A stretch of DNA of 64,000 bases from Nilaparvata lugens (taxonomy: Eukaryota; Arthropoda; Insecta; Hemiptera; Delphacidae): NCBI RefSeq assembly GCF_014356525.2, contig NC_052510.1:59321274-59385273 (forward strand). Reading direction: 5' to 3'. The notes below the pieces were generated by a model. The model worked only from the letters and a program-made list of their open reading frames with translations. It did not search any database and had not been told where the DNA came from. Both the position numbers and the translations under genes were made by a program. This document shows, in pieces, positions 11,819 to 23,378 of this stretch. Position 1 is the stretch's first letter; each line of letters opens with the position of its first letter.

Positions 11819-12407
11819 AATTTATTTATTGACAATTGGAATATTCAAAAACATATTACAAAATCATTATAATATGACATATCATTAAGAATATAAATAA
11901 ATAAGCATAATTACTCATACATAAATACTAGAATAAAATCAAAATAAAATATAAAATCTAGCCATCACCAGCAAAAAGAAAATCTTTGCCCGCTGGTGAG
12001 AGTTGCAAAACAGTAAAAGAAAAAACATAATATTTCGAAATAATGCAGAAAGTTAAAGTTAAATTTAACTAATAATTACAAAATTTTATAACAGCAGAAT
12101 CATAAAAAATCAAACAAATATTGTGCAGAGAAAAGACTATGAAATGAAAATAAAATAATCTAAATGAAATTGCTATATTTAAGGTAAAGAAATATTCCCT
12201 CTTTTTCCTCTCATTGACGCTCTTTTTACTAATTTTGAAATCCAAGTCAAAAGGTACTGCATTGATCAGTTCACTGTGTGTGTGTAGATTAGCTGTCTTC
12301 TGATCAATGAAAGTTTAGTAGGATAAACTTGAAATTCCTCTGTTACACCCGGTCTGAAATGATAAGTGTTCTTGATCAACTTTGGGATGTATAAGTTCCT
12401 CAACATT
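11819..12407 (-). mobile_element. LINE 3' end fragment
   Basis: On the minus strand, a short frame (about 12405-12270) is followed by AT-rich untranslated sequence ending CCAATTGTCAATAAATAAAT, a common LINE tail form. It interrupts unit 2 of the surrounding duplication cleanly, which supports insertion. I could not place the short peptide in a clade. Calling it LINE rests mainly on the tail and the truncation. Confidence 0.4.
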
Positions 12408-12480
12408 CTTTAAACAAGTGAAGATTTTAGCAACAAGTTTTCCAACATCAACATTCCATAATTTTCGATTTTAGATTAAG

Positions 12481-13240
12481 GAAACGAATAGGTTGCCTTG
12501 GTATCGAATTACAGAACACCCATGAACACTTGCTTTCTATAATAATAGTGTTCCTTCTCGATATATAATAATAGTGATCCACTCTTGATCAAGCATTTCC
12601 CTAAGCATAATAGTCTTCTTTGCATTAGTACTAACTTGTAGAAGGAGTGAAGTAAATATTATTTTATTCCTTTCTCCATCCATTTCGACACTCATGTTAT
12701 TCAGTCGTTGAAAAGATAAATATTTTTGTTTATCTCTGGAGTGAACAAGGGTGAGAGGGACTAGGAGCTGAAGTAATTCATGTGGAGAAATGTGTATTGA
12801 ACGAATGTTTACTTTCAGAATTATTCATAGCCCACTTCGTTGATGAAGGGGTCGACTCAGCGGTCCAACACTTGTTTTGAGTTTGTTTTTTCATAAGCGG
12901 AGGTCTGGTGTTTTTTCTATCTTATGTACTATTATGTCATAACAAAATAGTCCTAGAACAGCCTGGAAGAATACTAGTTGAGATAAATTCATGGTATAGA
13001 GCACCAGATGCTTACTAGTGGTAAAATAATAATCTTCAACGTCGTCTTTGAAAAATTCATAAATTTTAAATGATAAGCAATTTACAAGTACTGATTCTTT
13101 TTACTGTATGTTAGTTCAAATATAATTCCACAGCATCATGAATTTGTAATTTTGATATTATTTTGTGCTAAAAACTTCAATATTAAGTTCACAATATCCA
13201 CTACCGATCTAAATTTCCGATGTAGGCTATTGATTAATAA
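12481..13240. other. No gene recognised
   Basis: AT-rich spacer with no frame over 60 codons, no inverted repeat and no repeat copy that I can identify. Confidence 0.35.
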
Positions 13241-13400
13241 TTTATTATCAATAATGTATAAATAATACATACGTATTTTAGAACCTGAAGATGGTGTAAA
13301 CCGAAACTAGTTGTTCAACTATTTTAATGTTTTTTAAAGAATAAAGGGTGCTATAAGATTTATTTTGTTCTATTAATTAAAGCAGCCCATGTCAATAATT
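13240..13400 (+). mobile_element. Hammerhead-bearing repeat end (single arm)
   Basis: The block AACCGAAACTAGTTGTTCAA then AATAAAGGGTGCTATAAG then AGCAGCCCATGT also occurs near 36130-36225. There it forms one arm of a foldback element. Only one arm is present here. The shared layout of motif, T-rich spacer, AATAAAGGGTGC and CCCATGT defines a family. Confidence 0.55.
13281..13316 (+). ncRNA. Hammerhead-ribozyme-like motif (minimal)
   Basis: Stem I is GAAC (13281-13284) with GTTC (13313-13316). The core CTGAAGA is at 13285-13291. Stem II is GGT/ACC with loop GTAA. GAAA is at 13303-13306. Stem III is one C-G pair around TA. The cleavage triplet GTT ends at 13312. All conserved core bases are present. 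One extra U (13292) lies between the core and stem II; known hammerheads tolerate extra bases there. The very short stem III matches the form reported in Penelope-like elements and retrozymes. Activity is inferred. Confidence 0.6.
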
Positions 13401-13489
13401 GTTTTATTTGTTGATATTTGTATGATTTCGCAACCTGGTTTTGAAATTTGTATCATGAAAATATGCTAACGAATTCAATTTGTAAATGA

Positions 13490-13745
13490 ATAAAGTTGAG
13501 CATTTGCTTATACTTCTAAAATATGGAGCATTTGCTTCATTTTCTATGAATAAACGTGAGCAAAACCTTTTGCTCATGCTCATCAAAAAAAAAGTTTGAG
13601 CATTCGTTCAAAAGTAAAAGCTTATACTCAAAATTGTATGAATGAACTAGAGCATTTGCTCAGCTTTGGAAGCAAATGCTTCAAAAAAAGGTGAGTCTAG
13701 TCTAGAGCAGCTTATCACCTTTTGCTCATAGTACAATGGCTCAAC
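13490..13745. repeat. Cluster of GAGCAAATGCTC-type palindromes
   Basis: GAGCATTTGCT/AGCAAATGCTC and GAGCAAAACCTTTTGCTC words recur at least eight times in both orientations. They are separated by AAGCTTATACTC-like words. A second cluster lies at 14185-14345. The whole could be the two ends of one element of about 850 bp. Confidence 0.55.
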
Positions 13746-14184
13746 TGATTCGTATGAGGAAGAGGAAACTATACCAGATACGATCACAACCAATAGTTGA
13801 GAACTATAAAACTCTTTTTAGATTCAACCATGATATCATTATTATTCCTACAAAAGAATAAATACAAAAGATAGCTACCTGATAATTATAAAGATATCCA
13901 TCACAAAATAGGAAATAGGCATTTAAGAACATGAGAGTGTAGACGATTTTAAGATGGATATTAATATTATAAGAATATGCTGAATATTATTATAGAGATG
14001 ACATTTTTCCACGCTATTATTTCAAAATATTCTAAACTCAACTAACCTAAAACTATTCATAAATAGAAAACAGAGCAGACGACGCAAACACAAGCGGTGC
14101 CCCCTACTTGCATATTTAGCACTTCCGTGAGCTATAAAAACAAAGTAAGGCTACAAAAGCGAATCAGCTGATGAAAAATCTTTA

Positions 14185-14345
14185 AAATACGTGAGCATTT
14201 GCTCCAGAGTTCAGAAGCATAAGGTAAGAGTATAAGGTGAAGCTTATCCATATAAATATGAGCAAATGCTTTTGCTCCTACCTTTTGCTCATGAGCAAAA
14301 CCTTATACTCCATGCTCTTGCTCATGAGCATTTGCTCTGGTTTTA
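14185..14345. repeat. Second GAGCAAATGCTC cluster
   Basis: Contains GAGCATTTGCTCCAGAG, ATGAGCAAATGCTTTTGCTC, CTCATGAGCAAAACCTTATA and CATGAGCATTTGCTCTGG. The word set is the same as at 13490-13745. The intervening 440 bases lack the motif. Confidence 0.55.
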
Positions 14346-14518
14346 TTGATAAATGTTGAACTTATCACTATTATGGAATATCACAAAACAACCGAATGAA
14401 GAATGCGGGTACATTCATCATATCTACAAATCCTCAAACAAACTGACTGCAACTCTTATTAAAAATACAGTTTCAGTAAAAAATTCACTACTCCACCATT
14501 GATTACAGTGAAGGACTA

Positions 14519-14760
14519 GGAGTGGCCGTAGTCGAGTGGATCAGATGCTGGTTTCATGATTCAGAGGCCCGGGTTCAAATCCCGGGCCGCGCAAGATATT
14601 TATCTCGGGCCACTCCCATGTTTCGGATGGACACGTTAAGTCGTCGGTCTCGTCTGCCTAAAAAGCAGTCGTTAGGTCATTTCAGAGGCCCTGAAATTGA
14701 TCAGTTGCCGCCAGGAAACTCTGACACCAGACCTGAGCCAGCCTCGATGTTATTATTAGT
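14519..14760 (+). mobile_element. tRNA-derived SINE (SINE-II)
   Basis: A box TAGTCGAGTGG at 14529-14539 and B box GGTTCAAATCC at 14572-14582 form a pol III promoter. The T arm is paired by CCCGGGTTCAAATCCCGGG. The body runs CGTCGGTCTCGTCTGCC, CAGTCGTTAGGTCAT, AGGCCCTGAAATTGATCAGT, CTGACACCAGACCTGAGCCA and ends in a TTATTATTA tail. A second, headless copy lies on the minus strand at 33436-33600. The missing anticodon stem rules out a tRNA gene. It needs LINE machinery in trans. Confidence 0.8.
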
Positions 14761-15239
14761 GAAGTGCTATCAAATACGAATAATACAAGTAGGAAAAGGG
14801 AAAGATAAAAGATAAAAGGAAAAGAGAAATTGGTGTAGGAAAAGATACACAAGAAGTTAAATTGTTTTTTTCAGTTATTTCTCCGACAACTTTATGTTGT
14901 TTTGTGTACCTATACAGAAATTTCAAGTGATTAATGATCTCTCTTAGCAAGATGATCCTAGTTTAGTTGACCAAATTTATTAAAGTATCTTGTGGATATT
15001 ACAGTTTTGATAATAGCCAAACTATTCCTATGAATCAAAATCCATGAGAACCAATCAGAGATGCCTTCTTCTCGAAAAAGCCTTCTCTGATTGGTTCTCT
15101 TTCCACTCAATTAGGATTAAATTTTAACAGACATTTGTGCAACCGGACTTGCAAGTATTGAAAGAATTATTCTTTCATTGTGTGAAAGTGTTAAATTTGA
15201 AAATAAACCATAACTTAGTTCAAAGAGCAATATCATCCT

Positions 15240-15785
15240 TCAATTCAATATCAATTGATCAAATCGATCATTGAATTTATAGGAGATACATTAATATCAA
15301 CAGATCAAAATGATTTAATTAATCGGAGTTACTTAATAGATCAAATTGATGATTGAATTCATAGGGGATGGATAAATAACAACAGATCAAATTCATGATT
15401 TAATTCATAGAGATACATCAATATCAACAAATCAAATTTATGATTGAATTCATAGGCGATGGATGAATATCAACAGATCAAAATTATGATTAAATTCATA
15501 GGAGATACATAAATATCATCAGATCAAATCGATGACTAAATTCATTGAATATACATTAATATCAACAGATCAAAAATTGATGGTCGAATTCATTGGTTTA
15601 TATATATCAACAGGTAAAATTGATGATTAAATCTATTGGAGGTACATCAATATCACCAGATCAAAATGATGATTGAATCCTTAGGAAGTACATCAATATC
15701 AAAAGATCAAAATGATGGTTGAATTCATGAGAGATATATCAATATCAACAGATCGAAATGATAATTAAATTCATAGCAGATACAT
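15240..15785. repeat. 46-bp minisatellite, about 12 units
   Basis: The unit approximates ATCAACAGATCAAAATGATG then ATTGAATTCATAGGAGATAC then ATCAAT. Starts fall at about 15379, 15425, 15471, 15517, 15563, 15608, 15654, 15700 and 15746, nearly all 46 apart. One unit near 15333 is shortened to about 35. Units have diverged at many positions, so the array is old. Confidence 0.85.
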
Positions 15786-17219
15786 CTCTGAACTCTCATG
15801 TACAATACTAGAAAGTTCCAGCATTCCAATTCTCATCGACAAAACAATACACCCCAAAAGACCACCAACGTTCATTCCGCATATAATCACCGTATTTAAA
15901 GCGCGGTGTTTTGCACACACCTCAATTGCAATGAACAGCTACAACAATAAACAAACTGTACGCAATCGTCTTCATCAGAACGGCTCGTTTGAATTTCAAT
16001 CACACTTAGTTTATCTAACTGTGCTTGCCTGTGTGTGAGTGTTGGTCTGTCCTAGTGTGTAGTGTTGGTCTGAAATTAATATTCCTGTCCCGGGGTTGTG
16101 CTCGGAGGAGGGGGTTGGACAGGGTTGTGTGTGTGTGTGGATGTGTAAGGGTGTAAGGGTGCTAGGCCCTTATGAATAACAGATGAAACAGACACTGAAC
16201 AAGCGCTTGGTCTCCATAGGTTATTCCAGAACCTCGCTGTGGATCCTCCGCTTCTGCATAGGATGAAGTCATTAGCACTCATTGTGATTAATCTACTATC
16301 ATTTGAACCCCCTCCACCCAACCCTGATGCCAAATTCAGGTCTCGTCAAGCAGGAGTCACCACTATAATACTCCCATCAATTTCGCCCCGACTATGGTAG
16401 GATTTACTTCAAACTGTCGTCTCTCAGATTACCTCATACACAACATCGATGCTTCCCCGTTCAACCAATTCTGTCAGATTGGAGTGAACCCTGTCGCGCA
16501 CCCAATCAACCAATCCCCGCCCTTCCCGCCAAAACATGGACCCGCTAAAAACGTCACACATGTCGTCCAGTAAATGACCTTCTGTCCTTGGCATTGTCAT
16601 AAACAAATACCGGTGCTGGTTGTCCCTCTCTGTTCATCTCAATGGGAATACATGCTGCTCTCTCATCTCGGCTGGCTACTAATCAAGCGTGGACTAAATG
16701 TGATCATTTCGCACACGCTCGGATCTAGAAGTTCAGTTCATTCTATCATCATTATTCATTTCGGGGTGTGATTTTAACGGAGGCTAGTTACCTCTGTTGA
16801 AAAAAGAATCATTATATACAGTAATGTACTTTCATCAACTATACTATCATCATATACACGGCATAATTGCAGTTGTAGTAGTTGAAGTAAATATAGATAT
16901 AAGTGATTATGAACACACTCATTTTCTCCTCTATTGAAAATAGTATTTCATTCACTGATACTGTATTGTTTATATACTCTACTGTTTCAATAAAAACAAT
17001 AATATTTTATGGTTACTTGAGATCTCAATACCGTATCTTCTTCCTTTCCTCAATGGCATATCACTTCAGTGATATAGAAATAAAAATGAAAATGTAAGTA
17101 CTGTGGTTAAAATTATTTCGTCACAAGTTTCGGCTATATAATTCCATTATCAAGTCACATAAGAAAGACACTTGGTTCAGTTTCAAAGTTCTCTATTGAT
17201 CTAATGAACGATGACATAA
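15786..17219. other. No gene recognised; higher-GC stretch
   Basis: About 16020-16770 is less AT-rich than the surroundings, with GT-rich sequence at 16020-16160. Frames of 60-85 codons occur on both strands. None has a recognisable domain or conserved splice context. It could contain exons, but I cannot support one. Confidence 0.35.
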
Positions 17220-17926
17220 TCTATATATATAAAAGCGAAATGGCACTCACTCACTGACTGACTGACTGACTCACTCACTCACTCACTCACTCACTCACTC
17301 ACTCACTCGCATAACTAAAAATCTACCGGACCAAAAACGTTCAAATTGGGTAGGTATGTTCAGTTGGCCCTTTAGAGGCGCACTAGAGAATCTTTTGGCA
17401 ATATTTCAACTCTAAGGGTAGCTTTTAAGGGTTTAAAGTTCGTCTTTTAGCATGTATATTCTTCTTCTCCCAATCTCTTAATTATAATTGAAATTTCCAT
17501 ATCATATGTTACTATAGAACTATAATCTAGATAGAGTACCTCTTCGAAACAGTTGTTAACTAGCAACTAAATTAATAATTTTGTCAGGTTGGCATTGACT
17601 TGAGTTGACTTTGTTAGATTGGCACCAATTTGAAGATTGAAATGCATTAATCGCGGAAAAAATTGATTGGGCACTGCTACTTCAATCCTGGGAATATTAT
17701 ATTACTAGCCGTCAGGCTCGCTTCGCTCGCCATATCCGTTTAGCCAGACATTTAGTCTGGACCCCCGACTGGATCGTCCTAACATATGATAAAAATGATC
17801 AAATGAAAAATGCAGGCAAGCGAAGCGAGCCTGCTGATCTCATCCTTGTACGATCCAGTCGGGGGTCCAGGGGGCGGAGCCCCCTGGCTAGACGGATATG
17901 GCGAACGAAGCGAGCCTGACGGCTAG
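17220..17926 (+). mobile_element. Non-autonomous Helitron, copy 2
   Basis: Starts TCTATATATATAAAAGCGAA at 17220 after A, and ends GCGAGCCTGACGGCTAG at 17926 before T. A GC hairpin lies just upstream of CTAG. The 5' microsatellite (CACT/GACT repeats) and the adjoining ACCAAAAACGTTCAAATTGG match the copy at 3825-4613. A second 3' terminus in inverted orientation begins at 17705, so the last 220 bases form a large palindrome. No helicase is encoded. Confidence 0.75.
17705..17926. repeat. Inverted duplication of the Helitron 3' end
   Basis: CTAGCCGTCAGGCTCGCTTC at 17705 is the reverse complement of the terminal GAAGCGAGCCTGACGGCTAG. The inner parts GACCCCCGACTGGATCGT and ACGATCCAGTCGGGGGTC also pair. 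The element therefore carries two head-to-head 3' ends. Confidence 0.8.
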
Positions 17927-18654
17927 TACCACATAAAAACAACAAGAAATCATCACATTCTCCATATTGAAGGTAAAATACTCATCATTGGTATAAAAAT
18001 AGTTTCTTATATTCTATGATTACGATCTCAAGACCGTATCTTCTTTCATTCCCCAGTGGCATATCACTTGATTCAATTTCAAAGTTCTCTATTGATCTAA
18101 TGATCGATTACATAATTTGTTATACTTCTCTCATCTGTCTTTTTTCCATTAGGGCTACTCTTGAATAGAAATAGAAATAGAAATCTAAGTACCTAACTTT
18201 AAAAAAGGGTACTTAGGTTTATATTTTTACTGTATTCCTCTCGTCTGTTATATTGTTGGGTTTATATTTTTATTTCTCTCGTCTGTTATATTAATGTGAT
18301 ACAGAAGTTGCATGTAGCAGATGAAGAGGCCATACTCAGGCTCAAAAATTTAAAAATACATGTATGAATTAACTTTTTTTCAATTTGTCTCGGCCACTGC
18401 ATACCCATAAGGCATAGTATATAGTGTGATACAAATTCAATAGCTTATTCTATGAAGAACATCAGACCGGCACGATATTCTAAAAAATCACAAGGTCTAG
18501 AAATTTGAGAGCACTTCAATAATTCTCGAAGTATTATGCTAGAAATGCATATCAAGTTGGTGAAAACAATTTCAAATTATTAATTACCAGAGCCCTTTTG
18601 ATGGCCTCTTATTGTAGGTAGGTAGATGGAAGAACAAAGATGAAAAAACTATAA

Positions 18655-19400
18655 AAAAGCCCGATATTCAGAGTACTTATTTGAAAAATGTACGTCCCAT
18701 GGTACGCTACTAATATCACTTAAAAAACAATAATTGAAATAGCCCAATATTCAGAGTATTTATTTGGAAAATTTATGTTCCATGTTACGCTACTGATATC
18801 ACTTAATCCGAGTATTTGCAGTATCATGCAATATTGCTAATGTGATCTAGTATAATGTTGATAGCTTAATATATACTATATTATTTTCTCCGATATTTGT
18901 AATTGATCAATACTAGTGCAGAACTGTTAAATAATTATTATTTATCTCTTAAGTTTGATTTAATTTTATTGTCAATTTTTGTAAATGTTACCATAGGCAA
19001 CAGCCTAGTAACAAGTATCAATAAATATATCTATCTATCTATCTATCTTAAATCGGTTCATTTCATTTTATACCGCTACTTTATTCCAATTCAGTTCTAT
19101 GGCTAATTAGCGTTTGGAAGACCTAGTTTTCCTATCTTTCAGCTACCTATCCCAGTTGGGCCGCTTCAATAATCATTATCATCAGGGAAAAATAGAATAA
19201 CTATCTCCTCACCCATGTAACGCTACTAATATTTCTTAAATCGGTTCATTCCATTTATACCGCACTTATTCCAATCAGTTCTATGGTTAATTAGCGTTTG
19301 GAAGCTCTAGTTTCCCTATCTCTTATTCACCTATTTCAATTAGGCCGCTCAAATGATCATTAATAGGGAAAAATAGAATACTATCTGCCCAATGAACACT
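18655..19400. repeat. Local duplications split by an ATCT-tailed insertion
   Basis: Two units of about 78 bases (ATATTCAGAGTA...TACGCTACTAATATCACTTAA) lie at 18660-18810. AATCGGTTCATTTCATTT begins units at 19051 and 19239, a 188-base period. The first of these is interrupted by about 18812-19048, which ends GTATCAATAAATAT then (ATCT)n, a typical LINE tail. Confidence 0.55.
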
Positions 19401-19716
19401 GCAACATGCCTGAGTGCACCAAAAATTATGAGTAGAATGCTTTCCGCACTCATTAACCCGGCTCGGAGATGCATTTTCCTGATGCATTTAGTTGGAAATT
19501 AAGCGAGGGCATGATCATTTAGTTGGAAACTATGTTGGAACAGCTAGTAGATATAGCAGAACAGATATAGTGGATTTAGTGAACCCGTGGTAATTCGCGA
19601 CCTATATTGTTGTTTTGTAAGGGAAAAGCGGGTTGCTAAGACATTGTTTCTGGGTGTCTCGGGGCGACCTTAATAGCGACTTCCTCAACCTTAATGCTAC
19701 TTGTAGGCGCCTTTCA

Positions 19717-20036
19717 TTACCTCTATCTCTCTCACAATCTCTCATTTTCTCTCTCACTCACTCTCTCTCAATCTGTCACTCTCTATCTCTCTTACTCACA
19801 CCCACTCTCTGATTCACTAACTGTCTCTCACCCACTCTCTCTCTCACACACACTCTACCACTCTCTCTCTCTTACTCTCTCACTCCCTGACTATCTTTCG
19901 CTCTCTCTGTCTCATTCACTTGAGACTCTGTCACCCTCTCTCTCTCTCTTACACACTATCCCACTCCCTCTCTCTCATACTCTCTCACTCCCTGACTATC
20001 TTTCACTGTCACACTCCCACTCTCTCTCTTTTTCAT
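19717..20036. repeat. CT-rich low-complexity tract
   Basis: Degenerate CTCTCACT/CTCTCTCT repeats. The 114-codon Ser/Leu-rich frame through it is compositional. The tract resumes at 20541-20712, which suggests that 20037-20540 was inserted into it. Confidence 0.8.
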
Positions 20037-20540
20037 AGTTTTGATACATTCATTTATTCAGTCTCAAAATTAATTTTTTTAGAGTAATTTTAAGAGAATC
20101 AAGTTCAACTTTAAAAGTAAACTCTAAAGACAGATATAAAAAATACTCTTTTTCTCTCAAAATTAATTAATTTCATGCTAGAAGTATTTATCAATTTCCT
20201 TATTTTCTCATCTTGCTTGTAAGGTTTGTAGCCATATTGCTCTTTTTTGCTTCTTCGATCCTATCTTTCCGTCATAAATGTTGTATTCATTTCCCAACTG
20301 ATCTTTGTTATTTTACATTTTAAGAATGCTCTACTTTAGAGTTTATTCAACTATTGCACTTATTATTATTATAATTTTTTTTTACTTTTTCATTTATAAT
20401 ATCGTTTTGTTTTATTTTATTTTACTGAGTATTGCTTGTTAAATTATAATTTAGTATTGTATTGGAGGGTTAAGTGTAAGAGAGGGCTGACTGCGCCCTA
20501 ACTTCGCACTCCCAGGTATAAAATAAAGGCAGTCATTCTA
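20037..20540 (+). mobile_element. LINE 3' UTR fragment with (ATTCT)n tail
   Basis: Non-coding sequence ends GAGAGGGCTGACTGCGCCC, TAACTTCGCACTCCCAGG and TATAAAATAAAGGCAGTC, followed by ATTCT repeats. CT-rich DNA flanks both sides. Reverse-oriented relatives (GGCGGAGTTAGGACTCC and GGCGGAGTAAGGACTCC) are at 24803-24925 and 47705-47785. It is a 5'-truncated copy without coding sequence. Confidence 0.5.
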
Positions 20541-21030
20541 TTCTATTCTATTCTCTCACTCTCTCTTTCACTCCATCTTTCTCACACACTCTCCTCTCTC
20601 TCTCTCACTCTCTCTCTGTCCCTCACACTATCTCTCACACTTTTCCCACTCAATCTCTCTCACTCACTCTCACACTTTCTCTCTCTCCCACATACTCTCT
20701 CAGTCTTTCACTTGAGGGCGCATCCCGTGACATCTTCTCAGCTTCTCGTGTTGCCGCTGATATTAATTGCATTTAATTACAACATCTTAAATTACATTCC
20801 CTCTAATTTGATACTCTGTAAGAGGCTCCCGGGCATTAACACTGGGTCTAATCTTCAGCGACTATGATAATCAATTCAGGACAATATTGCCAACAAAGTT
20901 AGTATGAAACTATTTTGGAATATGCTAGTAATGCACTAGTATGCACTATGTAATGTTGGAATTTCATTCGTTGTTTCCGGAGAGTATGGAATGTACAATA
21001 TACTTTCTGGTTGTTTGAGGTTAAAAAGGA

Positions 21031-21368
21031 GGGAATTAGCATTCTAATGAACTTTGATAATATTTATTCATTTCTTTAAAGTACAAAATACTACAATCAT
21101 AATATGATTATGACATTGAAGGAAAAACTAGACTGAGCCTGTACTATTTCTCTTCAAAAATTTTGATCAGAAGTTAATGTTGTCGAAAAGTTGAGGTTAG
21201 GGAATTAGCATTCTAATGAACTTTGATAATATTTATTCATTTATTTAAAGTACAAAATACTACAATCATAATATGATTATGACATTGAAGCAAAAACTAG
21301 ACTGAGCCTGTACTATTTCTCTTCAAAAAATTTTGATCAGAAGTTAATGTTGTCCAAAGGCTGAGGTT
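21031..21368. repeat. Recent 169-bp tandem duplication
   Basis: GGGAATTAGCATTCTAATGA starts at 21031 and 21200. The two units differ at only a few positions (for example TTTCTTTAAAG against TTTATTTAAAG). A recent duplication, or possibly an assembly artefact. Confidence 0.85.
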
Positions 21369-22540
21369 GTGATATAAGACACTGCCTCGTCACTTGATTT
21401 TTTGTCCAGGAATAATGATTTGAAAATTTTGAATTTCGAAGGTTGACAATTATGGATATTTATGTATGGATATTTCTATTTCTCCAAAGCTCTCTTTCAT
21501 TGTTTATTATGATACATGAAAATACTTGATAAAATCGGCTTCGAATACTGAATTTTTGTGTCAGATATTGAACCCTACAACCCTTTAATCCTCCATCCCC
21601 AACTAAACCCTTCAATTGAGATCCACTTTAAAAAGGATTGATTGAATTAGAAGATTTGATATCATTCAAAAGAATTCTGATACTTTGATGCTTTTCATAT
21701 AGCTTATCTTCTGTAGTTTCAGAGCTTCCAAAGCCGTTGAATTATTACAAATTTCCACAATCTTCAACAAAATGGATGGCGTTAGAAACATTTACATATG
21801 AAAGAAAATTCAATAATTAGAGAAAATTTCTTACAAAGGTACCAAAAAAGTCATATACATGTCAACAACACAGAACAGAAGTACAGTAGTTTACATCATC
21901 AATTTATCATTGTACCGCAATGGCCGCAGATAATAATTGTAATTTATTTTATTTAGCAACTCTTACCTTTATATTATGAAATGTATATAGAATAAATGTA
22001 AACTGGCAGAGTCTATGAGAAATTGCTGCTAGTATAATTCTGAAACGATGATTGTATTTAACTGTTATATCACTCAAAGGCAGAATGAAGTTAATTTACT
22101 TTTTATTTTCAATTTGGAATGAATACCAACGTTTATTCATTTAGCCTTACACTAAACACAATTACTTTCCAAGTACAATTTTCAGAGAATGATTTTCGGC
22201 TTAACCTTCATATTAAAACAATAAATTGATTCCAACTCAAACAATAAGAATTTATTATTCATCTATGGTAAGATAGTAAAATTTCCTCCCCGTATAGATG
22301 TGATCATATAAGATAAATTCTGGGGAACCACAAATATCTACACTTCCATTTACATAATAAAATGCTATTCTGTGAGAAATTTTGAGGCCACTTCCCAATG
22401 GATGTATACTATTTACTATTGAATATGAATACTATCAAAACTAATATTAATGAATTATAAATCTACTATCACATGAATATTCAAAGCAATTATTAATTAA
22501 TTTGATTGTATGGTATGAGATGTTGTGGTATTACTCTATA
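21369..22540. other. No gene recognised
   Basis: AT-rich spacer without a frame of note, a repeat copy or an inverted repeat that I can identify. Confidence 0.35.
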
Positions 22541-22602
22541 ATTGAAAGAATAAGACTTTGATATTGTCAATACCACTTTTATTTATTCGAAAATTAATTC
22601 AT

Positions 22603-22652
22603 AATTCAGTACCAGGTTTCATGGTAAAACCTACCACATCTTCAGCTGAACA
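22603..22652 (-). ncRNA. Hammerhead-like motif, left arm
   Basis: Reverse complement of the motif at 23319-23368. Read on the minus strand it has GTTCAG, core CTGAAGA, stem II GTGGTA/TACCAT, GAAA, CC-T-GG, the triplet GTA and CTGAAT. Stem I is 6 bp here. The opposite arm has one base difference in stem I, and the core is unchanged. Confidence 0.6.
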
Positions 22653-23318
22653 AATAAGTTTGTTGTTGTTGGAGGAACAGGAAATTCAATTTTAGGTTAT
22701 GTGTTGGGATTGTAAAAGGGAAGGAGAATGAAAATTGTTAGTGTGAATGGATGGATTAATGATGGAATGAAATTATGTTAATATTTTTAGAATAGAAAAT
22801 TACATTTTAAATGGAAATCTAGTCATCTTAGAAATATATATACATCAAATTTGGTTGGTAGCTTACTGGTGATTGTATAATCATATGTTGTTTTGAAGTT
22901 TTGTCTCAATTCTAAAGGTAATAATAATATTATACCTTTGTCTAAAATTAAGACAAGACAGATAAATTTATTATGTTTTAGATTAGACTAATCACAATTA
23001 TCATGAATTGTTTTCATAATAATATCCTTTGTTTTTATAATATTATTATTACCTTTAAAATTGAGACAAAATTTCAAAACCATAAATGATTATACAATCA
23101 CCAGTAAGCTACCAACCAAATTTGATGTATATATATTTCTAAGATGACTAGATTTCCATTCAAAATGTAATTTTCCATTCTACAAATATTAAACATAATT
23201 TCATTCCATCATTAATCCATCCATTCCCACTAACAATTTTCATTCTCCTTCCCTTTTACAATCCCAACACATAAACTAAAATTGAATTTCCTTTTCCTCC
23301 AACAACAACAAACTTATT

Positions 23319-23368
23319 AGTTCAGCTGAAGATGTGGTAGGTTTTACCATGAAACCTGGTACTGAATT
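23319..23368 (+). ncRNA. Hammerhead-like motif, right arm
   Basis: Stem I is AGTTCAG (23319-23325) with CTGAATT (23362-23368), 7 bp including one G-U. The core CTGAAGA is at 23326-23332. Stem II is GTGGTA/TACCAT (6 bp, one wobble). GAAA is at 23351-23354. Stem III is CC/GG over a single T. The triplet GTA ends at 23361, giving predicted cleavage between 23361 and 23362. One extra U follows the core. The tiny stem III suggests action as a dimer if active. Confidence 0.65.
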
Positions 23369-23378
23369 ATGAATTAAT

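Larger units (their letters stand above)
11438..12480. repeat. Tandem duplication (about 155 bp) split by two insertions
   Basis: Unit 1 (about 11438-11590) runs from CTAGTCTTTTTATTCAATT through GATTGCTTTCACCTT to CCGATTTTCTATTAAG. Unit 2 starts at about 11743, is interrupted after TTTCACCTTGTGATAA, and resumes near 12408 with CTCAACATTCTTTAAACAAG. A MITE lies between the units and a LINE tail lies inside unit 2, so both insertions are datable against the duplication. Confidence 0.65.

Noticed and set aside
15240..15785. CRISPR-like array
   Set aside because: The units are contiguous diverged repeats without unique spacers, in a eukaryotic context. It is a minisatellite.
19694..20038. Ser/Leu-rich 114-codon frame as a secreted or membrane protein
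   Set aside because: It is a translation of CT-rich low-complexity DNA.
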